Part shown: piece after piece, positions 25,174-34,406 of the stretch
Layout: each line of letters begins with the position of its first letter
How positions within the stretch are numbered: position 1 is the first letter of the stretch
Source of the DNA: Pseudocalidococcus sp964653145
Lineage (GTDB): Bacteria > Cyanobacteriota > Cyanobacteriia > Thermosynechococcales > Thermosynechococcaceae
Length of the DNA stretch: 64,000 nt
Assembly: GCA_964653145.1 (NCBI GenBank)
Contig: CAZZCG010000014.1
Location: forward strand, 30,824-94,823
Direction of reading: 5' to 3'
Translations under genes and position numbers: made by a program
The notes under the pieces: model-generated
The model's input: only the letters and a program-made list of their open reading frames with translations
Database searches by the model: none
What the model was told of the DNA's origin: nothing

Positions 25174-26163
25174 ATGAGCCTATTGATTGTTGGCGCGACT
25201 GGCACTCTGGGGCGGCAAATTGTCCGACGTGCTCTAGACCAAGGGTTAACGGTGCATTGTCTTGTCCGCAATCGACGTAAGGCGGCTTTTTTAAAGGAAT
25301 GGGGGGCGCATTTAGTCCCTGGCGATCTCTGTGAGCCCGAGTCCTTAGGTTCTGCTCTGGAGGGGATTACCCAAGTCATCGATGCCGCCACGGCCCGAGC
25401 TACCGACAGTTTGGGGATTAAAGACGTGGACTGGCAGGGTAAGGTAAACCTAATTCAAGCCTTGGAAAAAGCCAAGGTTCAACGCTATATCTTCTTTTCA
25501 ATCATGTCGGCGGCGGCCTACCCCCACGTGCCCTTGATGGACGTAAAATACTGCACTGAAAAATTGATCCAGGCCACGCAGCTCGACTACACCATTTTGC
25601 GCCCCTGTGGTTTCTATCAAGGTTTAATTGGCCAATACGGCATTCCGATCCTTGAGGGACAATCGGTTTGGTTGGTGGGTGAAAATACGCCCATCGCCTA
25701 CATGGATACCCAGGATATTGCCAAATTTGCCATCCAAGCCCTCCACTGTCACGACACGATTCGCCAAAGTTATGATCTGGCTGGGCCTAAGGCCTGGGGG
25801 TCAGAGGACATTGTCCGACTCTGTGAACGGTTATCTGGAAAAACAGCAAAACTTACCCGCATGCCCCTGGGATTACTCCGCACCGCCCGAAACATGGTTT
25901 CTTTCTTTGAATGGGGTTGGAATGTTGCCGATCGTCTCGCCTTTACGGAAGTGATTGCCACGGGAAAAGCTTTAAATGCCTCCATGGAAAATATCTATCC
26001 CACATTTCAGTTGGATCCAACCGACACCCTGACCCTGGAAGCTTACATGCAGGAATACTTCAGTCGGATTATGCGTAAACTCAAGGAGTTGGATTACGAA
26101 AAAAGTAAGCAGAAAAAGCAATCTCGAAAACGTAGTCCATTCAAATCCTCCAACGCGCCGTAA
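25174..26163 (+). CDS. ycf39: Ycf39/HCF244-family photosystem II assembly factor
   Basis: A 329-residue atypical short-chain dehydrogenase/reductase. The N-terminal nucleotide-binding motif is LLIVGATGTLGRQIVRRAL, with VHCLVRNRRKA and VPGDLCEPESL after it and the characteristic SAAAYPHVPLMDVKYCTE and ILRPCGFYQGLIGQY segments of Ycf39. This factor works with high-light-inducible proteins in early photosystem II (D1) assembly at the thylakoid. The tail is strongly basic (KSKQKKQSRKRSPFKS). NAD kinase follows after 20 bases, so the two are probably cotranscribed. Confidence 0.92.
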   Translation: MSLLIVGATGTLGRQIVRRALDQGLTVHCLVRNRRKAAFLKEWGAHLVPGDLCEPESLGSALEGITQVIDAATARATDSLGIKDVDWQGKVNLIQALEKAKVQRYIFFSIMSAAAYPHVPLMDVKYCTEKLIQATQLDYTILRPCGFYQGLIGQYGIPILEGQSVWLVGENTPIAYMDTQDIAKFAIQALHCHDTIRQSYDLAGPKAWGSEDIVRLCERLSGKTAKLTRMPLGLLRTARNMVSFFEWGWNVADRLAFTEVIATGKALNASMENIYPTFQLDPTDTLTLEAYMQEYFSRIMRKLKELDYEKSKQKKQSRKRSPFKSSNAP

Positions 26164-26183
26164 ATTCTGGGTATTGAGCCACC

Positions 26184-27116
26184 GTGAAAGCAGGGATTAT
26201 CTACAACGAAGCCAAACCCGCAGCCTGCCGTTTAGCCAGTGAAATTCAAGAAAATCTCGAACAATGGGGTTGGCAGGTCAGTGTTGCCACTGGTGTTGGC
26301 GGTATCCTTGGGTATTCCCGGCCCGATAGCCCAGTGTGTCACACCCCCATCGATCGCTTAACTCCGCCCGGGTTTGAACCGGATATGAAATTTGCTCTGG
26401 TTTTGGGGGGAGACGGGACGGTTCTTTCTGCCTTTCGACAACTGGCTCCCTGTGGTATTCCCCTCCTGACGATTAATACCGGGCACATGGGATTTTTAAC
26501 TGAGGCCTACGTCGATCAGGTTCCCCAGGCCCTCCAACAACTGGTGAGTGGTCAGTACACCATTGAAGATCGCACCATGTTGACGGTTCAAGTTATTCGT
26601 AAAAACGGTTGCAGTCATCCCGATGGTGTTGTCATTTGGGAAGCTCTCTCCCTGAATGAGATGGTTTTGCACAAAGAACCCTTAACGGGAATGTGCCACT
26701 TCGAAGTGGATGTTGGTGAGCACGCTCGGGTGGATATTGCCGCAGATGGTTTAATTCTCTCCACGCCCACTGGTTCAACAGCCTATGCCCTGTCAGCGGG
26801 GGGCCCTGTGATTACCCCTGGGGTTCATGTTTCCCAGCTAGTGCCCATTTGTCCCCATTCCCTCGCCGCCCGCGCCCTGGTGTTTGCCAATTCAGAACCC
26901 GTCCGCATCTATCCCGCTAACCCGTTTCGGCACCTAATCATGGTGGTTGATGGGAATGCCAGTTGCTATATTCAACCGGAGGATCAAGTTTTTGTCAGTC
27001 GCTCTCCCTATGCAGCTCGGTTTATTCGCCTGCGGGATCCGGAGTTTTTCCATGTCCTGCGGCAAAAACTGGGTTGGGGTCTTCCACACAGTGCTAAACC
27101 CAGGCCAGGTGAGTAA
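26184..27116 (+). CDS. nadK: NAD kinase
   Basis: Makes NADP from NAD and ATP in the cytoplasm. The 310-residue protein has the family signatures GGDGTVLSAFRQL, NTGHMGFL, the NE motif in LNEMVLHKEP and the glycine/serine loop STPTGSTAYALSAGGPVI. The start is GTG at 26184 (MKAGIIYNEAKP). Cyanobacteria usually have two NAD kinases; which paralogue this is cannot be judged here. Proximity to ycf39 suggests a common transcript. Confidence 0.95.
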   Translation: MKAGIIYNEAKPAACRLASEIQENLEQWGWQVSVATGVGGILGYSRPDSPVCHTPIDRLTPPGFEPDMKFALVLGGDGTVLSAFRQLAPCGIPLLTINTGHMGFLTEAYVDQVPQALQQLVSGQYTIEDRTMLTVQVIRKNGCSHPDGVVIWEALSLNEMVLHKEPLTGMCHFEVDVGEHARVDIAADGLILSTPTGSTAYALSAGGPVITPGVHVSQLVPICPHSLAARALVFANSEPVRIYPANPFRHLIMVVDGNASCYIQPEDQVFVSRSPYAARFIRLRDPEFFHVLRQKLGWGLPHSAKPRPGE

Positions 27117-27244
27117 AAGCTCTACCCCAGTTCAAGTGTCGCCCTCAGGTGTGCTTGATCGGTTCAAGTTGGCCTGGATTTAAGAAAAAGACAACTGCCC
27201 GTAGTATGTAGTTATATGTCGCGTATCCGGCTGGATTAGACCCT

Positions 27245-28465
27245 ATGCAAACTCTGACCCCACCCACGGCAACCTCAACACCCGCAGCAACAACGGATAT
27301 GGGTATTGTTCGGCGCAAAACCAGGCCAGTCCCAGTCGGCTCAATCACCATTGGCGGTGGGTATCCAGTGGCGGTGCAATCGATGATCAATGAAGATACC
27401 TTGGATATTCCGGGGGCAGTGGCAGGAATTCGGCGGCTCCATGAAATTGGCTGTGAAATTGTTCGGGTCACAGTTCCGAGTATGGCCCACGCCAAGGCCA
27501 TGGCAGAAATTCGCGACACCTTGGAGAAAACCTATCAACCCGTTCCCCTCGTGGCAGACGTGCATCACAACGGCATGAAAATTGCCCTGGAAGTTTCGAA
27601 GTATGTGGACAATGTCCGGATTAACCCCGGCCTCTATGTTTTTGAAAAACTGAAAGCTGACCGTACCGAATATACCCAGGCCGAGTTTGACGAAATTGGC
27701 GAAAAAATCCGGGAAACCCTGGAGCCACTGGTGATTTCTTTGCGCGATCAAAACAAATCAATGCGGATTGGGGTGAATCATGGCTCTCTCGCTGAACGGA
27801 TGCTGTTTACCTATGGGGATACCCCTGAAGGTATGGTCGAGTCAGCCCTGGAGTTCATTCGTCTCTGTGAGGACATGAATTTCTTTAATTTGGAAATTTC
27901 CCTTAAGGCTTCCCGTGTCCCGGTGATGATTGCCGCCAACCGCCTGATGGTTAAACGCATGGATGAGTTAGGCATGGATTATCCCCTGCATTTAGGTGTT
28001 ACCGAAGCGGGCGATGGTGAGTATGGCCGGATCAAATCCACTGCGGGCATTGGTACCCTCTTGGCGGAAGGGATTGGGGATACGATTCGGGTTTCATTAA
28101 CTGAGGCTCCAGAAAAAGAAATTCCGGTTTGCTATGGCATTCTCCAGGCCCTGGGGTTACGCCGGACAATGGTGGAGTATGTGGCCTGTCCCTCCTGTGG
28201 TCGCACCCTCTTTAACCTGGAAGAAGTCCTGCAAAAAGTTCGGGCTGCCACGAGTCATTTAACAGGATTGAACATCGCCGTCATGGGCTGTATTGTCAAC
28301 GGGCCGGGTGAAATGGCCGATGCGGACTATGGTTATGTCGGTAAGCAGCCGGGCTTTATTTCGCTCTATCGCGGACGGGATGAGGTGACAAAAGTTCCCG
28401 AAGATCAGGGGGTTGCGGCATTAATTGACTTAATTAAATCTGATGATCGCTGGGTTGATCCCTAG
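27245..28465 (+). CDS. ispG: 4-hydroxy-3-methylbut-2-enyl diphosphate synthase IspG (GcpE)
   Basis: IspG is the iron-sulfur enzyme for the penultimate step of the MEP isoprenoid pathway. In cyanobacteria it is ferredoxin-dependent. The 406-residue protein shows RRKTRPVPVGSITIGGGYPV, VADVHHNG, RINPG and the three cluster cysteines in CPSCGRTLFN and MGCIVNGPGEMADADYG. Length is normal. The first ~20 residues (Thr/Ala/Pro-rich) are poorly conserved, so a start nearer MGIVRRKT is possible. About 130 bases separate it from nadK, so it probably has its own promoter. Confidence 0.96.
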   Translation: MQTLTPPTATSTPAATTDMGIVRRKTRPVPVGSITIGGGYPVAVQSMINEDTLDIPGAVAGIRRLHEIGCEIVRVTVPSMAHAKAMAEIRDTLEKTYQPVPLVADVHHNGMKIALEVSKYVDNVRINPGLYVFEKLKADRTEYTQAEFDEIGEKIRETLEPLVISLRDQNKSMRIGVNHGSLAERMLFTYGDTPEGMVESALEFIRLCEDMNFFNLEISLKASRVPVMIAANRLMVKRMDELGMDYPLHLGVTEAGDGEYGRIKSTAGIGTLLAEGIGDTIRVSLTEAPEKEIPVCYGILQALGLRRTMVEYVACPSCGRTLFNLEEVLQKVRAATSHLTGLNIAVMGCIVNGPGEMADADYGYVGKQPGFISLYRGRDEVTKVPEDQGVAALIDLIKSDDRWVDP

Positions 28466-28537
28466 TTAAGCTGGCGGGCCCGGCCGCTCTAAATTTCCTA
28501 TGCTAGATTTGATCTAATCCACGGCTAGGAACAGATC

Positions 28538-29818
28538 ATGGGATTGAAAAAGCAAGGACTTGTTGTTGGGGCCACTGCCCTATTGACCACTGCGGTTGCC
28601 TTGACGGGGGCAGGTCTGCACGGGTCGAAAAGCTGGGCCGGTTTCCGGGAAAGTCCAAAAGAACTCGTGGATGAAGTCTGGCAGGTCATTGACCGGGAAT
28701 ATGTAGATGCCACCTTCAATGGCCTGGATTGGCGGGCTGTGCGGCGGGAGTTTCTCTCAAAAAACTACACCACTCCTGACCAGGCCTACACTGCGGCTCG
28801 GGAAATGCTGGAGAAGCTCAACGATCCCTATACCCGCTTCATGGATCCAGAACAGTTTCGCTCCATGCAAATTGAAACCTCAGGGGAGTTGACAGGGGTT
28901 GGGATTACGATTACCCAGGACGAGAAATCAAAGGAAATTACGGTGGTTTCCCCTGTGGAAGGTAGCCCGGCGGCTGAAGCGGGAATTTTACCCAATGACA
29001 TTATTGTCAAAATTGATGGCACCCCCGCCAAGGGCATGGATATCAATGAAGCGGTGGGTCTGATTCGGGGACAGATTAACACCAAGGTCACGCTGACGGT
29101 GAAACGGGGTAAAGAAACCTTTGATGTGGTCTTAACTCGGGCCCGGATTGAAATTCATCCTGTCAAAGCGAGTGTGAAAGATACCCCCAACGGTAAGGTT
29201 GGCTATATTCGCCTAGTTCAATTTAGTTCCAATGCTGCAGCAGAAATGCGGGCCGCAATTCGGCAACAAGAAGAAGAAGGGGTTACTGGCTTTATCCTAG
29301 ATTTGCGCTCCAATCCTGGGGGGTTGCTGTTCTCCAGTGCTGAAATTGCCCGAATGTTTTTACCCCAAGGCACGATTGTTTCTACCGTGAATCGCCAAGG
29401 AGAAGCGGATCGATTACGGGCCGGTCGAGGTTTCTTGACTGACAAGCCATTAGTTGTCTTAATTGACGGCGGTTCGGCCAGTGCCAGTGAAATTCTTGCC
29501 GGAGCATTGCAGGATAACCAACGCGCTGTTTTGGTGGGAACAAAATCCTTTGGTAAGGGCCTGGTGCAATCCGTACAGCCCCTCGGAAATGGCTCAGGAA
29601 TTGCGGTCACCATCGCCAAGTACTTTACCCCCAACGGGCGGGACATTAATAAAAAAGGGATCGAGCCGGATGTGGAAGTGACCTTGACGGAAGCTCAACG
29701 GGAAACCCTCACCCGTGATGACATTGCGACCCTCAAAGATCCACAGTTCGCCAAAGCGCTGGAAATTTTGAATGAAAAGGTTCTCGCACAAAAGCAGTCC
29801 GCCGCTGCAGTGAAATAA
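28538..29818 (+). CDS. Carboxyl-terminal processing peptidase, S41 family (CtpA/CtpB/CtpC-like)
   Basis: A 426-residue serine peptidase with an N-terminal signal or anchor sequence (LVVGATALLTTAVALTGAG), a PDZ domain about residues 105-185 (SGELTGVGITITQ, ILPNDIIVKIDGTP) and the S41 core. The catalytic dyad is visible as Ser315 in DGGSASASEILAGAL and Lys340 in GTKSFGKGLVQ. It acts in the thylakoid lumen or periplasm. One cyanobacterial member, CtpA, trims the D1 C-terminus; paralogues CtpB and CtpC have other substrates. Which this is cannot be settled, but I lean away from CtpA proper. It ends near a convergent membrane-protein gene. Confidence 0.9.
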   Translation: MGLKKQGLVVGATALLTTAVALTGAGLHGSKSWAGFRESPKELVDEVWQVIDREYVDATFNGLDWRAVRREFLSKNYTTPDQAYTAAREMLEKLNDPYTRFMDPEQFRSMQIETSGELTGVGITITQDEKSKEITVVSPVEGSPAAEAGILPNDIIVKIDGTPAKGMDINEAVGLIRGQINTKVTLTVKRGKETFDVVLTRARIEIHPVKASVKDTPNGKVGYIRLVQFSSNAAAEMRAAIRQQEEEGVTGFILDLRSNPGGLLFSSAEIARMFLPQGTIVSTVNRQGEADRLRAGRGFLTDKPLVVLIDGGSASASEILAGALQDNQRAVLVGTKSFGKGLVQSVQPLGNGSGIAVTIAKYFTPNGRDINKKGIEPDVEVTLTEAQRETLTRDDIATLKDPQFAKALEILNEKVLAQKQSAAAVK

Positions 29819-29830
29819 GTGAGGTTATTT

Positions 29831-29888
29831 TCAGCCCAATTCTGCGATCTTGAACCCTAGGGCTGTTCTTGGCGTTGATTTGGGCTGA
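29831..29888. terminator. Inverted repeat between convergent genes, possible bidirectional terminator
   Basis: TCAGCCCAA (29831-29839) and TTGGGCTGA (29880-29888) are perfect 9-bp complements enclosing 40 bases that can fold further (AGCCC/GGGCT type pairing). It lies just after the protease stop and before the end of the convergent SpoIIM-like gene. No long T-run follows, so termination is inferred from position. Confidence 0.4.
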
Positions 29889-29954
29889 CTTTCTTCGGTT
29901 TCCAGATCGTGGTAAAGGCTTGTGGCAACCAATGTCTGGGATTTCGGCGCGATT

Positions 29955-30923
29955 TTAGGAGCTTGACCCTTTAGGGAATGGCCAAAAGCAGTACAACAGA
30001 AGAGCTGCAAACAGGATTGTCCCAACTAGATACTTAACGCCATCGGGAATCAATGGACTGGGGGAAAAAAAGCCTTCAATAATTCCAGCAACAATCAGCA
30101 ATGGAACAACCCCAAACATTAATTGAGCGGCTAATTGTCCTTGGCGTTTGAGGGCCACTAATCGCGGCCGGGGGCCTGGAAAAACAAAGGCTTGCCCCAG
30201 TAATAATCCTGCACCACCGGAAAGAAAAATAGCTGGTAGTTCTAAGGCTCCGTGGGGAAAGACAAAGGCCCAAAACGGATAGGCTAGGTCATTTTGGCCC
30301 ACCAATGTCGCAATCGAGCCAATGTGCAGCCCATTAAACCAGAGGATATAGAGGGTTCCCAGGCCAGCAAAAATGCCCCCCGCCAAGGCCGCTAAGGTAA
30401 CACTGATGTTGTTGGTCATGATTTGACTGGATGCTAGCGGTTCAATGCCGACAATCGAACCCATCCACAGCTTGCCCTCATCCTGCACCATCGTCATAAT
30501 CCGTTCGGGGATTACCAATTCCATAAACTGCGGATCATGCGCGGTGTACCAGGAGCCGATGGCCCAGCCCAGGCCAAAAATCAGAAATGCCACGAGGGTA
30601 TGGGGCCAAGTTTTCTGAACCGTTGCTGGAAATCCAGATTGATAGAACCTCCAAATCGATTGCCATTCCTGGCGTTGTCGCCCTTGATAAACCTGACTGT
30701 AGCCCCGCCGGACTAAATCCTTGAGATAATCCTCGAGCGTTGCGCCTAACTGACGCGTTTTCACCCGGGCCAGATCTGCAGTTGTTAACCGATATAAGCT
30801 ACTCAACTGTTGAATTTGAGCCGCTGACAAGGATTTAATCCCATCTTTTTCGGCCTGGTGGAGTAGCTGCTCGAGGAGTGCCCACTGGGGTTCTTGCCGA
30901 ATTAACCAACGTTGCACATCCAT
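29955..30923 (-). CDS. Stage II sporulation protein M-like membrane protein
   Basis: A 322-residue protein. The N-terminal ~100 residues are soluble and helical (LTTADLARVKTRQLGATLEDYLKDLVRRGYSQVY), followed by five to six membrane helices. The family-typical IMTNNISVTLAALAGGIFAG, WFNGLHIGSI and FVFPHGALELPAIFLSGGAG segments identify the SpoIIM/DUF95 family. Despite the name it is common in non-sporulating bacteria, where its role is unknown. ATG at 30923 is chosen because AAGGAA lies just upstream; the frame is open 25 codons further. Confidence 0.85.
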   Translation of the reverse strand: MDVQRWLIRQEPQWALLEQLLHQAEKDGIKSLSAAQIQQLSSLYRLTTADLARVKTRQLGATLEDYLKDLVRRGYSQVYQGRQRQEWQSIWRFYQSGFPATVQKTWPHTLVAFLIFGLGWAIGSWYTAHDPQFMELVIPERIMTMVQDEGKLWMGSIVGIEPLASSQIMTNNISVTLAALAGGIFAGLGTLYILWFNGLHIGSIATLVGQNDLAYPFWAFVFPHGALELPAIFLSGGAGLLLGQAFVFPGPRPRLVALKRQGQLAAQLMFGVVPLLIVAGIIEGFFSPSPLIPDGVKYLVGTILFAALLLYCFWPFPKGSSS

Positions 30924-31017
30924 AGCAGTTATTCCTTGACAATTTGGAGGCCTGATCAGCCACACTGATAGCATGAATCCTTTTCTAGGATTGAACAAGA
31001 CCTGATTTTGCTTGGCT

Positions 31018-31599
31018 ATGCTTGCTAACTCATGCCCTGCCCACTGTACTCCTGAGGATTATCTGGCCTTTGACGCAATGAGCCAGGTTAAGCATGAGTA
31101 TTTTCAAGGTCAAATGTTCGCCATGGCCGGTGCGAGTAATACCCATGCCTTAATTGTTTCAAATTTAGTTGGGCTTTTGCGGTCCTCTTTACGGGGTTCG
31201 GGCTGTGGGGTTTACGCAGCGGATACGAATGTTTTAATTCCGAGAGTACCGGCATACTTTTATCCGGATTTAGTCGTGAGTTGTCACCCCAAGGATCGGC
31301 AGCGAGATGATGGCCTGGAATTTCCCTGCCTGATTGTAGAAGTTCTTTCATCGTCAACAGAAGCCTTTGACCGTGGGCTTAAATTCCAAGCCTATCAAAC
31401 CCTGGAATCCCTCGATGACTATCTGCTGGTTAGCCAAACCCAGGTGCGAGTTGATCTCTATCACCGGGAAGGGCCCAATCAATGGCTTTTGACCTCCCTT
31501 GGGCCTGGACAGTCGTTGACAATTCCCCGACATAACCTTGTGTATTCCCTCGATGCCATTTATGAGGATATTCCGGGTTTGGGCGCAACCATGCTCTAA
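31018..31599 (+). CDS. Uma2 family (DUF820) PD-(D/E)XK nuclease-fold protein
   Basis: A 193-residue protein of the Uma2 family, hugely expanded in cyanobacteria. The pattern is clear: YLAFDAMSQVKHEYFQGQMFAMAG, the SNLVGLLRSSL helix, then the nuclease-fold core YPDLVVSC and LIVEVLSSSTEAFDRGLKFQAY. Asp, Glu and downstream Lys positions look intact. Biological function and DNA target are unknown, and many copies per genome are usual. A TTG two codons upstream is an alternative start. It lies between divergent spoIIM-like and convergent tatD. Confidence 0.88.
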   Translation: MLANSCPAHCTPEDYLAFDAMSQVKHEYFQGQMFAMAGASNTHALIVSNLVGLLRSSLRGSGCGVYAADTNVLIPRVPAYFYPDLVVSCHPKDRQRDDGLEFPCLIVEVLSSSTEAFDRGLKFQAYQTLESLDDYLLVSQTQVRVDLYHREGPNQWLLTSLGPGQSLTIPRHNLVYSLDAIYEDIPGLGATML

Positions 31600-31629
31600 A
31601 GCCCTTCAGGCCAAGTTGTGAATCCGTCA

Positions 31630-32436
31630 TTAGCCAGCAGTCACTTGGGAAAAATCCAGGCCAAAGAGCTTGGCGGCGTTCTGGGTTGTCTGTTGTCCCA
31701 ATTCCATTAACGAAATTTTTCGGAGACTTGCCACCTGTTCCGCGACAAATTTGACATAGCTGGGTTCGTTACGTTTTTCACCGCGTTTAGGGACGGGGGC
31801 AAGGAAAGGGCAATCGGTTTCAATCAGCAGTCGATCCTCCGGCACCATTTGGGCTGAGGCTTTAATGCTGTGGGCATTTTTGAAGGTCACAGTGCCACTA
31901 AAACTGATGTAAAACCCCAAGTCTAAAAACCACTGAGTCTCTTCGGGTGTGCCGCCCCAGCAATGCATGACCCCCTTGACTGGCCCCTGGGATTGCCAAA
32001 ATTTTTCCAGTAACTCTCGCATTGGTGCCGCTGCATCCCGACAGTGAATAATCACGGGCAAGTTCAGGGCCTGGGCAATTTCCAATTGACTCCAAAACAC
32101 TTGGGTTTGCTGTTCGACGTTATCCGCCTTGAAAAAATCCAGGCCCATTTCGCCAATGGCCACCACTTTGGGATCAGAACTGGCTAATTCTTGAATTTGA
32201 AGTTTGTCATAGGCCCGCCACTGTTCGGCATCCAGGGGATGAAGCCCCACGGCAAAATGAACTTCGGGAAACTGGTGGGCAATGGCCTGGATTGCTGGAA
32301 ATTCACTTGGTTCAACACAGGAATGGACAAGGGCCACAACCCCTGCATCCCGCCAACGTTGGGCAATTTCCGGCAAATCGGGGGTAAACGCGTCAAAATT
32401 CAGGTGAACATGGGTATCAACCAGTGGCGGTAACAT
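31630..32436 (-). CDS. tatD: TatD family metal-dependent hydrolase
   Basis: A 268-residue TIM-barrel hydrolase related to TatD DNases. Metal ligands are recognisable: VDTHVHLNFDAF at the start, IGEMGLDFF, IIHCRDA, MHCWGGT and ETDCPFLAP. It is expected to be a cytoplasmic 3'-5' exonuclease acting in DNA repair or turnover. It follows rpsT by 35 bases on the same strand, so they are probably cotranscribed. In many cyanobacteria rpsT and tatD are followed by rpoB; here a Uma2 gene lies on the other side instead. Confidence 0.93.
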   Translation of the reverse strand: MLPPLVDTHVHLNFDAFTPDLPEIAQRWRDAGVVALVHSCVEPSEFPAIQAIAHQFPEVHFAVGLHPLDAEQWRAYDKLQIQELASSDPKVVAIGEMGLDFFKADNVEQQTQVFWSQLEIAQALNLPVIIHCRDAAAPMRELLEKFWQSQGPVKGVMHCWGGTPEETQWFLDLGFYISFSGTVTFKNAHSIKASAQMVPEDRLLIETDCPFLAPVPKRGEKRNEPSYVKFVAEQVASLRKISLMELGQQTTQNAAKLFGLDFSQVTAG

Positions 32437-32471
32437 CCCAGGCCCTCCTGAATCAAGTTGAAGAAATGAGC

Positions 32472-32765
32472 TTAAGCTGTGGCCGTGGCTTTACTGAGAA
32501 CCCGGGCTAACCGAGCTTTTTTCCGGGCTCCGGTATTCCGATGGAGCACACCCCGTTTGACCGCTTTGTCAATTTTACTGAAGGCAACGGACATCTTTTC
32601 TTGAACGCTGGCGAGAGCTTCTGGGGTCGGTTCACTGGTGTAGGTTTGCACGGCTGCCAAGTAATGTTTAGTCATGGTTTTGACGACGGACTTGTAGGCC
32701 TTGTTTTCTAAGCGGTTGCGCTCGGCAATTTCGACACGCTTGATGGCAGATTTGATGTTAGCCAC
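32472..32765 (-). CDS. rpsT: 30S ribosomal protein S20
   Basis: A 97-residue basic, helical protein with the S20 pattern: MANIKSAIKRVEIAERNRLEN, a central helix, and KIDKAVKRGVLHRNTGARKKARLAR near the end. It binds 16S rRNA in the body of the small subunit. Length is normal for cyanobacteria. It heads a likely rpsT-tatD unit; ictB lies 65 bases upstream on the same strand. Confidence 0.96.
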   Translation of the reverse strand: MANIKSAIKRVEIAERNRLENKAYKSVVKTMTKHYLAAVQTYTSEPTPEALASVQEKMSVAFSKIDKAVKRGVLHRNTGARKKARLARVLSKATATA

Positions 32766-32830
32766 GGTTAAACTCTTTCCATCCCAGGTTCTATAGACGA
32801 ATAATCATCATACCAGATTGGCCTGGGAGA

Positions 32831-34222
32831 TCAAAGTATCGATGCTTTGGGTTCTAACGCCGGGGCCTGGACAAAGGCTGGATAACTGGCCACAATCGCC
32901 ACCATCAACCACCACAGCGTTGCCACTTCCGGGCGATACCAAATCGTATCCACCAGGCCATGGGTGAGCATTCCCAGCATGGTTGCCACGGCGGCCATTA
33001 ACCAAAAGCCATCAGAATGTCGCAGTGTGCGTAAGTGATTCAGGGTTTGCCAGGCCCGGTTAAAGGTTGTCAGCAAGAACCAGAGAAAGGTCGCCAAGCC
33101 AATTGCCCCCGCTTCCACCAACAGTTCCAGAAAAATTGAATAGGCACTGAGGGCGGTATAACCTGGCCTTTGAAAGAGGGGATAGACCTGATTAAACGCA
33201 TCATTGCCAGGGCCAATGCCAATAATCGGGCGAGCCTGAATCATCTCTTGAACTGCGGCCCAAACATTAATCCGGAAATTATTACTACTGTCACTGCGAT
33301 CCGCAAAAATACTCAACACTCGGGTGCGCACAGTCGGGATGAAGAGGACTGCCCCAACAACCACGACCCCTAAACTGCCTAGCAAAATGGGCAAGGCCCA
33401 AAACTGCCAAAATCGAGGTAACAAAGGCAGGAGCCAATAGAGCAATAACAGGGATAACACTGTCAAACTCACCACCAGGCCCAGCCAACCGCCGCGACTA
33501 TAGGTGAGAACCAAGCTACTGATATTCAGTCCTACCATGACTACAGCCAGGAGTTTCGGTAGCCAACCCCGCCAGGCCAACCCCGCCGCCAAACTCAAGG
33601 GAATGGCCGGAAGTAGATACCCTGCCAACAGATTTGGATTGCCGAGATAGCTGTAGACACGGGTGGTATTGGCTAATTCTGAATTGGGATCTGTCCAGGT
33701 GGCTAGGGCATCGGCGCCAAAAATCCACTGCCGAACTCCATAGAGACTGACCACCAAGGCCGTGAGTAAATAAACCGTAATGAGACCCGATCGCCATTTG
33801 GGTTTTCGCATCACCCGTTCCGCCAGGGCAAAAAATAGGACATAGAGGGTGAACTTAATCAAGCCTTGAAGGGCTGCTGCTTTCACGGGGGAAAAGGCCG
33901 TGGCAATGGCTAGGATGCACCAATACCCCAACACCAGCACATGAATGCCACTGAAGCGGGTTTCGGCTGGGGTACTCAGACTCCACAGACCCCAAAATAA
34001 GCCCCCAGCTGCCAAAATGACCCCAATCATGCCACTGGGAACGAAAGGAGCAATCACCAGGGTTAAGGCCACTAAAATCGCCCCGAGTCCCTGCACCCAC
34101 GGCCAGAAAATACTCCCCCGCTGCCAGGCCTGGAGCAGACCAATGAATCGCCCAAATAGACTGTTCTGGCGCCAAGTTTCCCAGGGAACAGTGGTTAAGG
34201 TGAGTTGCTGCCACAGACTCAT
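32831..34222 (-). CDS. ictB: IctB family protein, putative bicarbonate-related O-antigen-ligase-like membrane protein
   Basis: A 463-residue polytopic membrane protein with about ten to twelve helices. The N-terminal WRQNSLFGRFIGLLQAWQRGS and the central YSYLGNPNLLAGYLLPAIPL and LVLTYSRGGWLG segments are those of IctB. The Wzy/O-antigen ligase pattern RPIIGIGPGNDAFNQVYP follows. IctB was first proposed to take part in inorganic carbon accumulation in Synechococcus; direct bicarbonate transport is disputed and the fold is of the O-antigen ligase type. It is divergent from the DUF4079 gene with 184 bases between. Confidence 0.9.
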   Translation of the reverse strand: MSLWQQLTLTTVPWETWRQNSLFGRFIGLLQAWQRGSIFWPWVQGLGAILVALTLVIAPFVPSGMIGVILAAGGLFWGLWSLSTPAETRFSGIHVLVLGYWCILAIATAFSPVKAAALQGLIKFTLYVLFFALAERVMRKPKWRSGLITVYLLTALVVSLYGVRQWIFGADALATWTDPNSELANTTRVYSYLGNPNLLAGYLLPAIPLSLAAGLAWRGWLPKLLAVVMVGLNISSLVLTYSRGGWLGLVVSLTVLSLLLLYWLLPLLPRFWQFWALPILLGSLGVVVVGAVLFIPTVRTRVLSIFADRSDSSNNFRINVWAAVQEMIQARPIIGIGPGNDAFNQVYPLFQRPGYTALSAYSIFLELLVEAGAIGLATFLWFLLTTFNRAWQTLNHLRTLRHSDGFWLMAAVATMLGMLTHGLVDTIWYRPEVATLWWLMVAIVASYPAFVQAPALEPKASIL

Positions 34223-34281
34223 AGCTCGTGATTCTCCATCCAGGCGATCAGATAGGAAATGATAACTTGCGCTGAATTTTT

Positions 34282-34307
34282 GTTAGGTTTAGGAAAAATA
34301 TCCTAAC
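34282..34307. promoter_or_regulatory. Alternative inverted repeats between divergent ictB and DUF4079 gene
   Basis: TTAGGA (34289-34294) and TCCTAA (34301-34306) are complementary around an A-rich loop; an upstream GTTAGG (34282-34287) can also pair with CCTAAC (34302-34307). It sits in the divergent promoter interval about 60 bases upstream of ictB. It could be an operator or a mutually exclusive RNA hairpin. No regulator is recognised. Confidence 0.3.
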
Positions 34308-34406
34308 TCTGTCCTCGGAACCAATGGGATGGCTCAATCCAGCTATAACACTAATCCACCACAGCCTCAAAATCTGGGAAAATTCTGGTCAGGGTTGTGG
34401 ATTTGA

